Assembly: GCA_014841595.1 (NCBI GenBank)
Contig: JACYUE010000001.1
Span: forward strand, 1,724,996-1,788,995
Length of the DNA: 64,000 bases
Origin: Oxalobacteraceae sp. CFBP 8761
GTDB taxonomy: Bacteria > Pseudomonadota > Gammaproteobacteria > Burkholderiales > Burkholderiaceae_D
Direction: 5' to 3'
The notes under the pieces were generated by a model. It was given only the letters and a program-made list of their open reading frames with translations. It was not told the DNA's origin and searched no databases. Both the position numbers and the translations under genes were made by a program. Shown piece by piece: positions 55,786 to 63,973 of this stretch (within the stretch, counting starts at the first letter, position 1; every line of letters starts with the position of its first letter).

Positions 55786-56951
55786 TGGAACCCGATGTCC
55801 TCGACTGGCCATTTTTCGATGCGCACCATGGCGTGCTGGCGCGTGAGCTCGACGCCTGGGCCGCGGCGAATCTGGCCGATGCGCACGGAACCGATGTCGA
55901 CGCCGTCTGCCGCGCGCTGGTCACGAGGCTGGGACAGGGCGGCTGGCTGCGCCACGCCGTGGCTGGCGTCGAGCATGGCGGCGCACAGGCCGCCATCGAC
56001 ACCCGCGCCATTTGCCTGATCCGCGAAATCCTTGCGCGCCACGCCGGGCTGGCCGATTTTGCGTTCGCGATGCAGGGCCTGGGCAGCGGGGCGATCTCGC
56101 TGTTCGGCAGCGCTGCGCAGCGTCAACACTGGCTGCCGCGTGTGGCCGACGGCAGCGCGATCGCCGCCTTTGCGCTGTCCGAGCCTGCCGCCGGCTCCGA
56201 CGTCGCGGCGCTGCAATGTGCGGCGCGCCGCGACGGCGATGCCTGGGTGCTCGATGGCGAAAAAACCTGGATCTCGAATGGCGGCATCGCCGACTTCTAC
56301 GTCGTGTTCGCACGCACGGGCGATGCGGTCGAACGCAGCGCGTGCGGCATCTCGGCCTTCATCGTCGATGCGGCCACACCGGGCCTCGAGGTCGCCGAGC
56401 GCATCAATGTGATCGCGCCGCATCCGCTGGCGCGCCTCTGCTTCAACGGTTGCCGGGTGCCGGCCGGTTGCCTGGTTGGCGGCGAGGGCGACGGCTTCAA
56501 GGTGGCGATGGCCACCCTCGACGTGTTTCGCACGTCGGTGGCGGCAGCGGCATTGGGCTTCGCGCGGCGCGCCATGGCCGAAGCACTGGCGCATGCGCAG
56601 GCGCGCCCCATGTTCGGCAAGCTGCTGGCCGACTTCCAGCTCACGCAGGCCCGACTGGCGCAGATGGCGCTGGAGATCGACGCCGCCGCGCTGCTGACTT
56701 ACCGCGCGGCGTGGCTGCGCGACAGCGGCAAGCGCGTCACAAAAGAAGCGGCAATGGCCAAGCTGGCCGCAACCGAATCGGCGCAGCGCGTGATCGACGG
56801 CGCGGTGCAGCTGTTTGGCGGGCAGGGCGTGCAACGGGGCCAGGTCGTCGAAGGCCTGTACCGCGAGATCCGCGCGCTGCGCATCTACGAGGGAGCCAGC
56901 GAAGTGCAGCTCCTGATCATCGCGCGCGAACTGCTCGCGCCGCAACACTGA
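55785..56951 (+). CDS. Acyl-CoA dehydrogenase of the aryl-CoA operon
   Basis: A 388-residue FAD-dependent acyl-CoA dehydrogenase. Typical segments are [76 protein letters not shown] and the catalytic-Glu segment [12 protein letters not shown] near the C terminus. The N-terminal helices are short and Asp/Ala-rich. The ATG begins at the last base of the upstream TGA (TGATG), showing tight coupling. It probably oxidises an alicyclic CoA intermediate produced by the fused monooxygenase-reductase; the substrate is inferred from context. Confidence 0.9.
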
Positions 56952-56957
56952 GGCCGC

Positions 56958-57365
56958 ATGTCGGGAGATTTAATGAAATTCTTGCAGCCGCCTGGTTGGC
57001 CGCGTCCGAAAGGCTACGCCAATGGCGTCGTCGCGCGCGGCCGGCAGGTGCATGTCAGCGGGATGGTTGGCTGGACGCCGGCAGGCCGGTTCGAGACGGA
57101 TGATTTCGTCGGGCAGTCGCGCCAGGCGCTTGCCAATATCGTGGCCGTGCTGCGCGAAGCCGGCGCCGGCCCGGAACACATCGTACGCATGACATGGTAT
57201 GTGCTCGACAAGCGCGAATATCTCGATGCCGGGCCGGCACTGGGCGCAGCCTACCGCGACGTCATCGGCCGCCATTATCCGGCGATGACGGCGGTGCAGG
57301 TGGCGGGCCTGATGGAAGACCGCGCGCGGGTGGAGATCGAGGTCACTGCGATCATTCCGGATTGA
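56958..57365 (+). CDS. RidA-family protein of the aryl-CoA operon
   Basis: A 135-residue RidA/YjgF-like trimeric protein. The sequence shows GYANGVVARGRQVHVSGMVG, GQSRQALANIVAVLREAGAG, VRMTWYVLDKREYLDAG and the ending RVEIEVTAIIPD. The conserved Arg of canonical RidA near the C terminus is present in the DRARVEIEV region, but the exact deaminase residues cannot be confirmed by eye. RidA hydrolyses reactive enamines/imines, which would suit a pathway in which an amino group is released after 2-aminobenzoyl-CoA dearomatisation. It is the last gene of the operon, six bases after the dehydrogenase stop. Confidence 0.88.
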   Translation: MSGDLMKFLQPPGWPRPKGYANGVVARGRQVHVSGMVGWTPAGRFETDDFVGQSRQALANIVAVLREAGAGPEHIVRMTWYVLDKREYLDAGPALGAAYRDVIGRHYPAMTAVQVAGLMEDRARVEIEVTAIIPD

Positions 57366-57382
57366 ACGCTGCCAGACGAACG

Positions 57383-57407
57383 AATGGCCCCGCTTGGGGG
57401 CCATTCA
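57383..57407. terminator. Terminator-like hairpin between convergent genes
   Basis: GAATGGCCCC and GGGGCCATTC form a perfect 10-bp stem around GCTTG. It lies between the RidA stop and the convergent SRPBCC gene stop. Neither side has a strong T run, so it may work with Rho or as a bidirectional barrier. Confidence 0.6.
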
Positions 57408-57466
57408 TGGTCTTGCACCGCCTTGCCGTTTATCGTTTTGCGCGGCAACGCAGGGGCCGGGACGGG

Positions 57467-58879
57467 TTAGCGGCGGCCTGCGCCACGCGCACCACCGCGT
57501 TCGATGAACGCTTTCATCTCCGCCAGGTCGTCATCCATCTGACGCTGCGGATCGACGCCCAGCATGCGTGCCACGCCGTGGCCCAGCGCGCCCGCTGGTG
57601 GTGCGTAGCTGATGCGCACCGTCGCACGCGTGCCGCCATTGACCGACTCGAACGTGACGCTGCCGTCCTGTTCGATTTCCGAACCCGGCTCGCTGCGCCA
57701 CGACAGGCGATCCGGACGCGATTGCTCGGTCATGACCGCGTTCCATGCGTATTCCATGCCGGCCGGGCCGCGCACGACCCAGTGCGAACGGCGGTGGCCG
57801 AGGTCACGCACTTCGGTCACGTGCGACATGAAGCGCGGGAAGTTTTCCACGTCGGCCCACGCATCGAACACTTCACGTGGCGATGCATCGATGAAGACGC
57901 TGTTCTCGACTTCGACCCGGCTTGCTTCGCCGCGGTGACGCAGCGAGTCGACCAGGTTGCGGCCACGGTCACTGCGCAGCAGCACTGCCAGCGCGCCCAG
58001 GCCCAGCAGGGCGACGGCCGGCGAACGGCGCGCCAGGCCGACGATGCTCAGCGCGCTGGTGCCCAGCAGCGCCGAGTTGGTCAGCGTCGGGCCGCGCGAG
58101 CCGAAGGCCTGCGTCAGGTGATCGGTCCATTCGCGTACCTGGTTACCCACGTCGTTGGCGCGGGCACGGGCCCCGTTACCGGCGCTGTGCGCGGCATGTG
58201 CCAGGTTTTCACGGGCGATGTCGGCGCGTTCGCGTGCGCGGTCGGCAGCGTCATCGGCGTTGCTGCGGGCCTTGTCGGCAGCGTCACTGGCGCTGCTGCG
58301 CGCCTTGTCGGCAGCGTAGTTGGCGCGGTCACGTGCGTCGTTGGCGACGTGGTGCGCGCGCGAGCGGACGTCGTCGGCGTAGTCACGTGCATCGTCGGCG
58401 GCGCGGGCGGCGGCGGTGCGGGCCGTGTCGGCAGCTTGCGACACGCGGTCACGCGCCGTGTCGGCAGCATGCGATACGCGGTCACGGGCATAGTCCGCAG
58501 CGTGCGAGGCGCGGTCGCGTGCATCGTACGATGCTTCGGCCAGGCGGCCGCGCGCGCGTTCGAGGCGGTCGCGCGTTTCGTGCGATGCCTCGGCCAGGCG
58601 GTCACCGGCAGCGTGGGCGGCGCCGGCCAGGCGCGCGCCGGCGCGCAGGTAGACCGATTCGGCACGCTCGCGCGCCGAGTCGAAGCGCTCGCCGGCAGTA
58701 TGCAGCGCGTGCTCGAGTTTGTCGGCGCCGCGGTGACGCGCGTCGCGCAGTGCGCCCTTGGCGCGTGCACGGCGTTTCGGGCCGCGGTCTGGGTCGAATG
58801 CATACATCAGCAGGGCGCCAGCCACTGCGGCGCCAATCCATTTACCTGCGTTGTTTCCCTGATCGTTCGATTCGTTCAT
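57467..58879 (-). CDS. Membrane protein with 11-residue repeats fused to an SRPBCC domain
   Basis: A 470-residue protein with an unusual layout. A hydrophobic segment at about 12-27 is followed by a DPDRGPKRRARAKGA motif as in YtxH-like proteins. Residues about 87-229 consist of roughly 13 consecutive 11-residue units (ARDRVSHAADT, ARDRVSQAADT, ARTAAARAADD and so on), the periodicity of LEA group 3 proteins and other lipid-surface helices. Two more hydrophobic stretches lie at about 266-303, and a START/SRPBCC (polyketide cyclase-like) domain at about 320-465 (VENSVFIDASPREVFDAWAD, then VENFPRFMSHVTEVRDL). GAGAGGAGTCGAC precedes the ATG. It may be a stress-related, membrane-associated lipid-binding protein; the function is inferred. 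Confidence 0.82.
   Translation of the reverse strand: MNESNDQGNNAGKWIGAAVAGALLMYAFDPDRGPKRRARAKGALRDARHRGADKLEHALHTAGERFDSARERAESVYLRAGARLAGAAHAAGDRLAEASHETRDRLERARGRLAEASYDARDRASHAADYARDRVSHAADTARDRVSQAADTARTAAARAADDARDYADDVRSRAHHVANDARDRANYAADKARSSASDAADKARSNADDAADRARERADIARENLAHAAHSAGNGARARANDVGNQVREWTDHLTQAFGSRGPTLTNSALLGTSALSIVGLARRSPAVALLGLGALAVLLRSDRGRNLVDSLRHRGEASRVEVENSVFIDASPREVFDAWADVENFPRFMSHVTEVRDLGHRRSHWVVRGPAGMEYAWNAVMTEQSRPDRLSWRSEPGSEIEQDGSVTFESVNGGTRATVRISYAPPAGALGHGVARMLGVDPQRQMDDDLAEMKAFIERGGARGAGRR
58193..58621 (-). repeat. Coding tandem repeat, about 13 units of 33 bp
   Basis: This is the part of the gene that encodes the 11-residue repeats. Adjacent units share recurring strings such as GTCGGCAGC and GCGGTCACG on the plus strand. 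The units have diverged in sequence but keep length and frame, so copy number could change by recombination. Confidence 0.8.
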
Positions 58880-59022
58880 GTCGACTCCTCTCGGTTAGTT
58901 GTACTGTGTCGTGCTGGACCTGGTCGCCAGGCGGTGCCACGGCATAGCCGGCCCATCACTGGTCTGTTACTGACTATTCATCGTGCTTTGCAGCGTCGCT
59001 TTGCCGCGTCGCTTGCACACAT

Positions 59023-59063
59023 AAAAAAACGCACCGCTTCGCTGTCATGCGTTGCAGTGCGTT
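59023..59063 (-). terminator. Minus-strand intrinsic terminator candidate
   Basis: On the minus strand, AACGCAC pairs with GTGCGTT and is followed by seven T. The loop is about 22 bases and may fold internally. It faces transcripts coming from the 38-codon frame or a small RNA upstream, not any annotated larger gene. Confidence 0.55.
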
Positions 59064-59129
59064 CCGGCGAACCATCACGCGATTCGAGCCGAACCCGATG
59101 CGCAGTAGATGGTCAGACGACGTGCTTTG

Positions 59130-59246
59130 TCAGCCTGCTTTTTGCAGGATCAGTAGCAGTACGCCGTTCTCGAGCTTCACCCATGTCACCACGTCCACGA
59201 CGCCGCTGATTTGGTGAAGCCGCGCAGGTATCTGCGTGCATTGCAT
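59130..59246 (-). CDS. Possible 38-residue peptide
   Basis: A short minus-strand frame with an ATG at 59246 and TGA at 59130. The peptide is amphipathic then hydrophobic (RLHQISGVVDVVTW, then VKLENGVLLLILQKAG). There is no Shine-Dalgarno, but a terminator-like hairpin follows about 65 bases after the stop. It could equally mark a small RNA. The evidence is weak. Confidence 0.25.
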   Translation of the reverse strand: MQCTQIPARLHQISGVVDVVTWVKLENGVLLLILQKAG

Positions 59247-59405
59247 TTAGCATACACCACGGTTTCGCGTTCCCGGCGTTCGTTTGCCGCATGGCAATTG
59301 ACCGGGGTCAGCCTTGGCGACGGGCGTGTTCAAGGACTTCGGGTGGCCTGCGCCGCGTACCACGGGATTCTGATACGGTGGTTGCCAATGAAACAAGGAG
59401 ATAAC

Positions 59406-59747
59406 ATGAATCACCATATCGTTCGCATGTTGCCCAACTTCGAAGCGGCCGAGGCAGCCCGCAATGGCTTGCTGGCCGAGGGCTTCGACGGCGACGGCAT
59501 CAATGTCAATGTCACCACCGACGAAGCAGGTCCTGCTGAAAGCAATTTCTATGTGGGCGACTCGCCCGCTGTCAAAGGCGGCACCGATTACGAGGATGTC
59601 TTCAAGCCTGCCGTCCGCGGCGATCTGTGCATGATGACGGTCACCGTTGCCGAAGCCTTCCAGCTCGAACGGGCTGCTGCCATTCTGGAGCACCATGGCG
59701 GGATCGACGTCGATCCGGCCCATGGCGCGGCCAGCAGCACCTTCTAA
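59406..59747 (+). CDS. Small conserved-looking cytoplasmic protein
   Basis: A 113-residue protein with no signal peptide or membrane segment. The opening HHIVRMLPNFEAAEAARNGL followed by AEGFDGDGINVNVT suggests a small alpha/beta sandwich like the domain of general stress protein 17M, which pairs two such halves. The middle is acidic (TDYEDVFKPAVRGD), and the C terminus ends ILEHHGGIDVDPAHG. AAGGAGATAAC precedes the ATG. It sits between the repeat/SRPBCC gene and a chemoreceptor gene. The function is unknown, and the family link is tentative. Confidence 0.65.
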   Translation: MNHHIVRMLPNFEAAEAARNGLLAEGFDGDGINVNVTTDEAGPAESNFYVGDSPAVKGGTDYEDVFKPAVRGDLCMMTVTVAEAFQLERAAAILEHHGGIDVDPAHGAASSTF

Positions 59748-59776
59748 CACCGCATCACGCCAGGGAAGGCGAAAGA

Positions 59777-61381
59777 TCAGTGACCGGCGCGTGACGTCAA
59801 TACAAGGCGGGGCGCCGTGCCCGGGCGAAGCTGGCTTGCCGTCAGTTTGAACAGGCTCACAGCACCGGTCAGATTGTGTGCCTGCGTGTGCAGCGAGGCG
59901 GACGCCGATGCTGCTTCTTCGACCAGCGCGGCGTTTTGCTGCATCGTGCTGTCCATCTCGAGAATCGTGTCGTTGATCTGTTGCAGCTCCACCTGCTGCG
60001 CTTGTCCGGCATCCGCGATTTCCGCGATGATATCCGTTACGCGTTTGACGCTCGCGACAATGTCATCCATCGTGCTGCCGGCTTCGCCGACCAGTTTGCT
60101 GCCTGCCTCGACCTTCGCAACCGAATCCCCAATGAGCGTCTTGACGTCCCTGGCCGCTGCCGCCGAGCGCTGGGCCAGGTTGCGCACTTCAGCGGCAACG
60201 ACAGCAAAGCCGCGACCCTGTTCACCCGCCCGCGCTGCTTCAACAGCAGCGTTCAATGCCAGGATGTTGGTCTGGAAGGCGATGCCATCGATGACGCTGA
60301 TGATGTCGACGATCTTGGTCGATGAGGCATTGATCGACGCCATCGTCACCACCACCTGAGAGACGATCGTGCCGCCGTGGGTTGCCACATCGGACGCCGA
60401 CAACGCCAGTGTGTTCGCCTGGCGCGCATGGTTACCGTTTTCGCGCACGGTGCCGGCCAATGTTTCCATCGACGCGGTGGTTTTGTCGAGCGAAGCGACC
60501 TGCTGCTCGGTACGCGCCGACAGATCCAGATTGCCTTGCGCGATCTGCGATGAAGCGGCGGCGATCGCGTCCGTGCCCTGGCGTACTTCGCTTACCACGT
60601 TGGCGAGGCCTTCCTGCATTCTCGCGAGCGACGACATCAGTTGCGCGATCTCGTCCTTGCCATCGATCGTGATGTGATGGGTCAGGTCGCCGCCGGCCAC
60701 GGCGTCTGCTGCACTGACCGCCTGGCGGATCGAACGCGTGATATTGCGCAGTACCAGCAAGACAATCGTGCTGAGAACCACCCCGCAAATGGCGAGGAAG
60801 ACGACTGCGCGCCATATGTCGCCAATGAACGCGTCGTGCAGGTCATCGAGGTACAGCCCCGTCATGAAGGTCCAGTCCCACGGCTTGTAGGTGAGCACGT
60901 AGGCACCTTTCGGGAACACCTGCTGCTGGTCCGGGTGGCCTGGCTTGGGCCAGACATATTCTATCCAGCCTTCTCCGCTGCCTTTGGCAATGGCCGCCAC
61001 GTCACGGTACAAATAGGTGCCATTGGTGTCCTTGAAGTCGCTGAGATCCTTGCCGATCAGCTCTGCCTTGACCGGGTGCATCAGCATTGTCGGGGCCGAA
61101 TCGACGACCGTGTAATAGCCATCCTTCCCGTACCGCATGGACTTGAGCCGCTTCAAGGCTTGCTGCTGCGCTTCGGCGACGGGCATTGCTCCAGATGACG
61201 CCAATTCCGCGTATTCCTTGACGGTGGACATGCCGACATCGGTCGCAAATCTCAGGGCGACCTTGCGTTCTTCCAGGCGCTGGACGTTGCTTTCATAAAC
61301 ATGAAAAATTGCCATCGCCGACAGGCATAGCCAACTGAGGATAAGGGGCAGGTAAAGTTTGGCGCGGAAGCTTAGTTTCAT
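59777..61381 (-). CDS. Cache methyl-accepting chemotaxis protein
   Basis: A 534-residue chemoreceptor. A transmembrane helix at about 8-30 and another at about 190-212 flank a periplasmic single-Cache domain of the sCache_2 type (YGKDGYYTVVDSAPTMLMHP, YKPWDWTFMTGLYLDDL). A HAMP domain (about 213-265) and a signalling domain follow, with the tip [20 protein letters not shown] around residue 365. Its C-terminal end lacks the CheR-binding pentapeptide. The ligand is probably a small organic acid, as for many sCache_2 receptors, by family analogy. No che genes are nearby. Confidence 0.93.
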   Translation of the reverse strand: MKLSFRAKLYLPLILSWLCLSAMAIFHVYESNVQRLEERKVALRFATDVGMSTVKEYAELASSGAMPVAEAQQQALKRLKSMRYGKDGYYTVVDSAPTMLMHPVKAELIGKDLSDFKDTNGTYLYRDVAAIAKGSGEGWIEYVWPKPGHPDQQQVFPKGAYVLTYKPWDWTFMTGLYLDDLHDAFIGDIWRAVVFLAICGVVLSTIVLLVLRNITRSIRQAVSAADAVAGGDLTHHITIDGKDEIAQLMSSLARMQEGLANVVSEVRQGTDAIAAASSQIAQGNLDLSARTEQQVASLDKTTASMETLAGTVRENGNHARQANTLALSASDVATHGGTIVSQVVVTMASINASSTKIVDIISVIDGIAFQTNILALNAAVEAARAGEQGRGFAVVAAEVRNLAQRSAAAARDVKTLIGDSVAKVEAGSKLVGEAGSTMDDIVASVKRVTDIIAEIADAGQAQQVELQQINDTILEMDSTMQQNAALVEEAASASASLHTQAHNLTGAVSLFKLTASQLRPGTAPRLVLTSRAGH

Positions 61382-61739
61382 CGTGTGTTGACGTTCTCTG
61401 GGTACTGAAAAAGGGAAGGGGGCATCGTGGCGAGCCGAATGCGTTCACAACGTCTGAAGATCGTGAACAATGACGTGGGCGGATTGAAGACCGGCTTGTA
61501 TCGTGGCGACAGGACGCAATACGCGCGAGGGCCGTGATGCACATGGACATTTGTGCAACCATTGTATCCTGTGGGAAACTTTATGGGCGGCGTAATTCAC
61601 GCGCTCTGCATGATCGCCTGATGAACCGGGATGTTTGTTGCAGTTATCAGACAGCAATCAGCCGTGGCATGCTGCTTCGGCCAGAGTCTTCATACCGAAC
61701 GCGGGAAATCGGCTTCAGGCGGACTGAAGCCGTACGCTA
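61382..61739. other. 358-bp intergenic stretch
   Basis: No supported gene. It should hold the chemoreceptor promoter on its left side. At its right end, 61711-61731 is a perfect 8-bp hairpin (GGCTTCAG, GCGGA, CTGAAGCC), which on the minus strand is followed by GATTTCCC and could end the formylglutathione hydrolase transcript. Confidence 0.6.
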
Positions 61740-62588
61740 TCAGCCGAGCTGACGTGCGTGGAAACGCAGATGGTCTTCGACGAACGTCGAGATGAAGTAG
61801 TAGCCATGGTCATAGCCCGGCTGGCGGCGCAGCGTGAGCGGCTGGCCGATGCGGGCGCAGGCGCCTTCGAAGGCTTCCGGCCGCAACTGCTCGGGCAGGA
61901 ACTTGTCGCCCAGGCCCTGGTCAATCAGGATACCGTCCGGGAACGGCGCCGTCTCTTGCTGCGCCATCAGCGCGCTGGCGTCGTATTGCTGCCAGGTGCT
62001 TTCATCCGGGCCCAGGTAACCGCCGAAGGCTTTCACGCCCCATGGGCAGCGGCTTGGCGCGGCGATCGGTGCAAACGCCGACACCGAGTGGAACAGCTCA
62101 GGGTGGCGCAGTGCCATGACCAGCGCGCCGTGGCCGCCCATCGAGTGGCCAAAGATGCCCACGCGCGCCGGATCGGCCGGCAGCAGATCCAGCACCAGCG
62201 CGTGCAGTTCGAGCAGGTAGCTGTGCATGCGGTAATGGGTCGACCATGGCGCTTCGGTGGCGTCGAGGTAAAAGCCGGCGCCAACGCCGAAGTCCCAGCT
62301 GTCGGTCTCGCCCGGTACGTTCGCGCCGCGCGGGCTGGTGTCGGGCGCCACCAGGATGATGCCCAGTTCGCTCGCCACGCGCTGCGCGCCCGCCTTGGTC
62401 ATGAACGTTTCTTCGGTACAGGTCAGACCGGCCAGGTAGAACAGCACCGGCAGCTTCTTGCCGCTGGCCTCGGGTGGCAGGTACACCGAAAACTTCATCG
62501 GCAAGCCGATGGCGCTGGAATCGTGCTGGTAGAAACGCTGCTCGCCGCCGAAGCAGGCATGTTGGTTCAGGAGTTCGGACATCGTCAT
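61740..62588 (-). CDS. fghA: S-formylglutathione hydrolase
   Basis: A 282-residue esterase-D-family alpha/beta hydrolase that splits S-formylglutathione into formate and glutathione, the second step of glutathione-dependent formaldehyde detoxification. The oxyanion region LAGLTCTEETFMTKAG, nucleophile elbow GIFGHSMGGHGAL (catalytic Ser), IDQGLGDKFLPEQL (Asp) and PGYDHGYYFISTF (His) are all present. The start is either the ATG at 62588 or 62582, as neither has a clear Shine-Dalgarno. The usual partner, glutathione-dependent formaldehyde dehydrogenase, is not in the window. Confidence 0.94.
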   Translation of the reverse strand: MTMSELLNQHACFGGEQRFYQHDSSAIGLPMKFSVYLPPEASGKKLPVLFYLAGLTCTEETFMTKAGAQRVASELGIILVAPDTSPRGANVPGETDSWDFGVGAGFYLDATEAPWSTHYRMHSYLLELHALVLDLLPADPARVGIFGHSMGGHGALVMALRHPELFHSVSAFAPIAAPSRCPWGVKAFGGYLGPDESTWQQYDASALMAQQETAPFPDGILIDQGLGDKFLPEQLRPEAFEGACARIGQPLTLRRQPGYDHGYYFISTFVEDHLRFHARQLG

Positions 62589-62654
62589 GTGGGGGACAGT
62601 GAAAGATGCGGCCAGTATGCCGCGTCCTGCGAAGGCATGCCAACTACATGCCAA

Positions 62655-63236
62655 CTACAGCAGTCCAAGCGCACCGAGCGCGGCGCCGGCCGCCAGCATC
62701 CACAGCAGGTGCAGACGGGTGCGCCAGATAATGATGCAGCTGGCCGCCGACAGCAGCCACAGTGGCCAGTGGTCCGGACCGGTGGCGCCGCCCGAGGCCA
62801 GCAGCCAGGCGGTCGACAGCAGCATCGCAATGACGAGCGGGGCCATGCCCTGCTTGAAGGCGCGTACGGCCCGCCGTCCACGATTGCGATGCGCCCACTG
62901 CGCGACCTGATACGTAAACACGGTCGACGGCAGCATGATGCCGATCATCGCGATGAGCACGCCGCAGAGCGCGGCCATCGTGCTGCCGTTGTTCAGGCCC
63001 ACGTTCCAGCCCAGCAGCGCCACGAACAGCACGTTCGGCCCGGGCGACGATTGTGCCAGCGCGACCGAGTCGCCGAACTGTGCGGGCGTCAGCCAGCCCT
63101 GGCGCTCGACCAGATAGCGCTGCATTTCGGACGTGGTCGAGATCGCGCCGCCGAGCGACATCAGCGACAACCCCAGAAAGTGCGTGAACAGGCTGACCCA
63201 GTCGTGCCAGGTGAAGACGAGTTGCGGCGCGCTCAT
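62655..63236 (-). CDS. Chromate transporter, second half-size subunit
   Basis: A 193-residue membrane protein of the short-chain CHR family. The signature near the N terminus reads FTHFLGLSLMSLGGAIST, with ALAQSSPGPNVLFVALLGW (the GPNV motif shared by CHR domains), and helices fill the rest. Short-chain CHR pairs form a heterodimer equivalent to full-length ChrA and export or import chromate by exchange. Its start overlaps the stop of the first half gene in ATGA, so the two halves are made together. The true substrate may be another oxyanion. Confidence 0.9.
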   Translation of the reverse strand: MSAPQLVFTWHDWVSLFTHFLGLSLMSLGGAISTTSEMQRYLVERQGWLTPAQFGDSVALAQSSPGPNVLFVALLGWNVGLNNGSTMAALCGVLIAMIGIMLPSTVFTYQVAQWAHRNRGRRAVRAFKQGMAPLVIAMLLSTAWLLASGGATGPDHWPLWLLSAASCIIIWRTRLHLLWMLAAGAALGALGLL

Positions 63237-63832
63237 GGGGAGAGCCTGCGCCAGGCCAGTACGCAGCCCAGGCCGCCAAGTCCCAATACGACGGCCGCCA
63301 GCGGCACCCGCACCCAGGCCAGCAGCACGAAGGCGACCGCAGCGATGAGTACGCAGACGATGAGCGGCAGCACGTTCTTGCCCAATGCGGCCGACATCTT
63401 CAGGCCGGTGGCCGCCACCAGGCCAGCGGCGACGGCCGCCATGCCGCGCAGCGCGCCCTGGACCTGTGGCACATCGGCGAAGCGGGCGTACACCAGCGCC
63501 AGCGCCAGCACGACGACCAGTGGCGCCGCCAGCAAGCCGGCCAGTGCGCTCATCGCGCCGGCCAGGCCGAAATGGCGCTGACCGATCATCAGCGCCAGGT
63601 TGCACACGTTCGGCCCGGGCAGGATTTGCGCGACCGACCATTCCTCGATGAATTCTTCATTGCTCAGCCAACGTTTGCGCTCGACCATTTCGCGCTGGAT
63701 CACGGCCAGCACACCGCCGAAGCCCTGCAGGGCGATCAGCGTGAACGAGACGAACAGGTCGGTGCACGAGGCCGGCACCGGGTGCGCTGCGGCGGGCGGC
63801 GCGCTTGGAGAGGGAAGGGGTGAGGGGCTCAT
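63233..63832 (-). CDS. Chromate transporter, first half-size subunit
   Basis: A 199-residue CHR-family membrane protein. After a Pro/Ser/Ala-rich N terminus (SPSPLPSPSAPPAAA), the domain starts LFVSFTLIALQGFGGVLAVI and has RKRWLSNEEFIEEWSVAQIL and PGPNVCNLALMIG, the typical CHR motifs. It pairs with the overlapping downstream gene. The ATG at 63832 is the most reasonable start, as the open frame runs 43 codons further without family character and there is no clear Shine-Dalgarno at either. No chrB regulator is seen. Confidence 0.9.
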   Translation of the reverse strand: MSPSPLPSPSAPPAAAHPVPASCTDLFVSFTLIALQGFGGVLAVIQREMVERKRWLSNEEFIEEWSVAQILPGPNVCNLALMIGQRHFGLAGAMSALAGLLAAPLVVVLALALVYARFADVPQVQGALRGMAAVAAGLVAATGLKMSAALGKNVLPLIVCVLIAAVAFVLLAWVRVPLAAVVLGLGGLGCVLAWRRLSP

Positions 63833-63973
63833 CCCGTTATTATCGCTGTTGCGCCGTGCTCGCGCTCGGCATGACATGGTATTTGCGAACTGATACAGGT
63901 TTGCCATTGACTTTGGATTTACTTCGCCAATAATCGTGGTGCATGACGCATCCACCATCACCGGAGTTCAGCG

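Larger units (their letters stand above)
58880..59405. other. 526-bp stretch between the repeat protein and a small conserved gene
   Basis: No standard gene is visible. The stretch contains a minus-strand terminator-like hairpin (59023-59063) and, upstream of it on the minus strand, a 38-codon frame (59130-59246). The rest has no recognisable motif. Confidence 0.5.

Noticed and set aside
58193-58621. Regular repeats as a CRISPR array
   Set aside because: The 33-bp units are contiguous without spacers, diverged and in frame with the 11-residue protein repeat.
57194-59209. A 671-codon plus-strand open frame
   Set aside because: It lies antisense to the 11-mer repeat gene; its Val/Gly/Arg-rich repetitive composition is the mirror of those codons, and it has no Shine-Dalgarno or domain.
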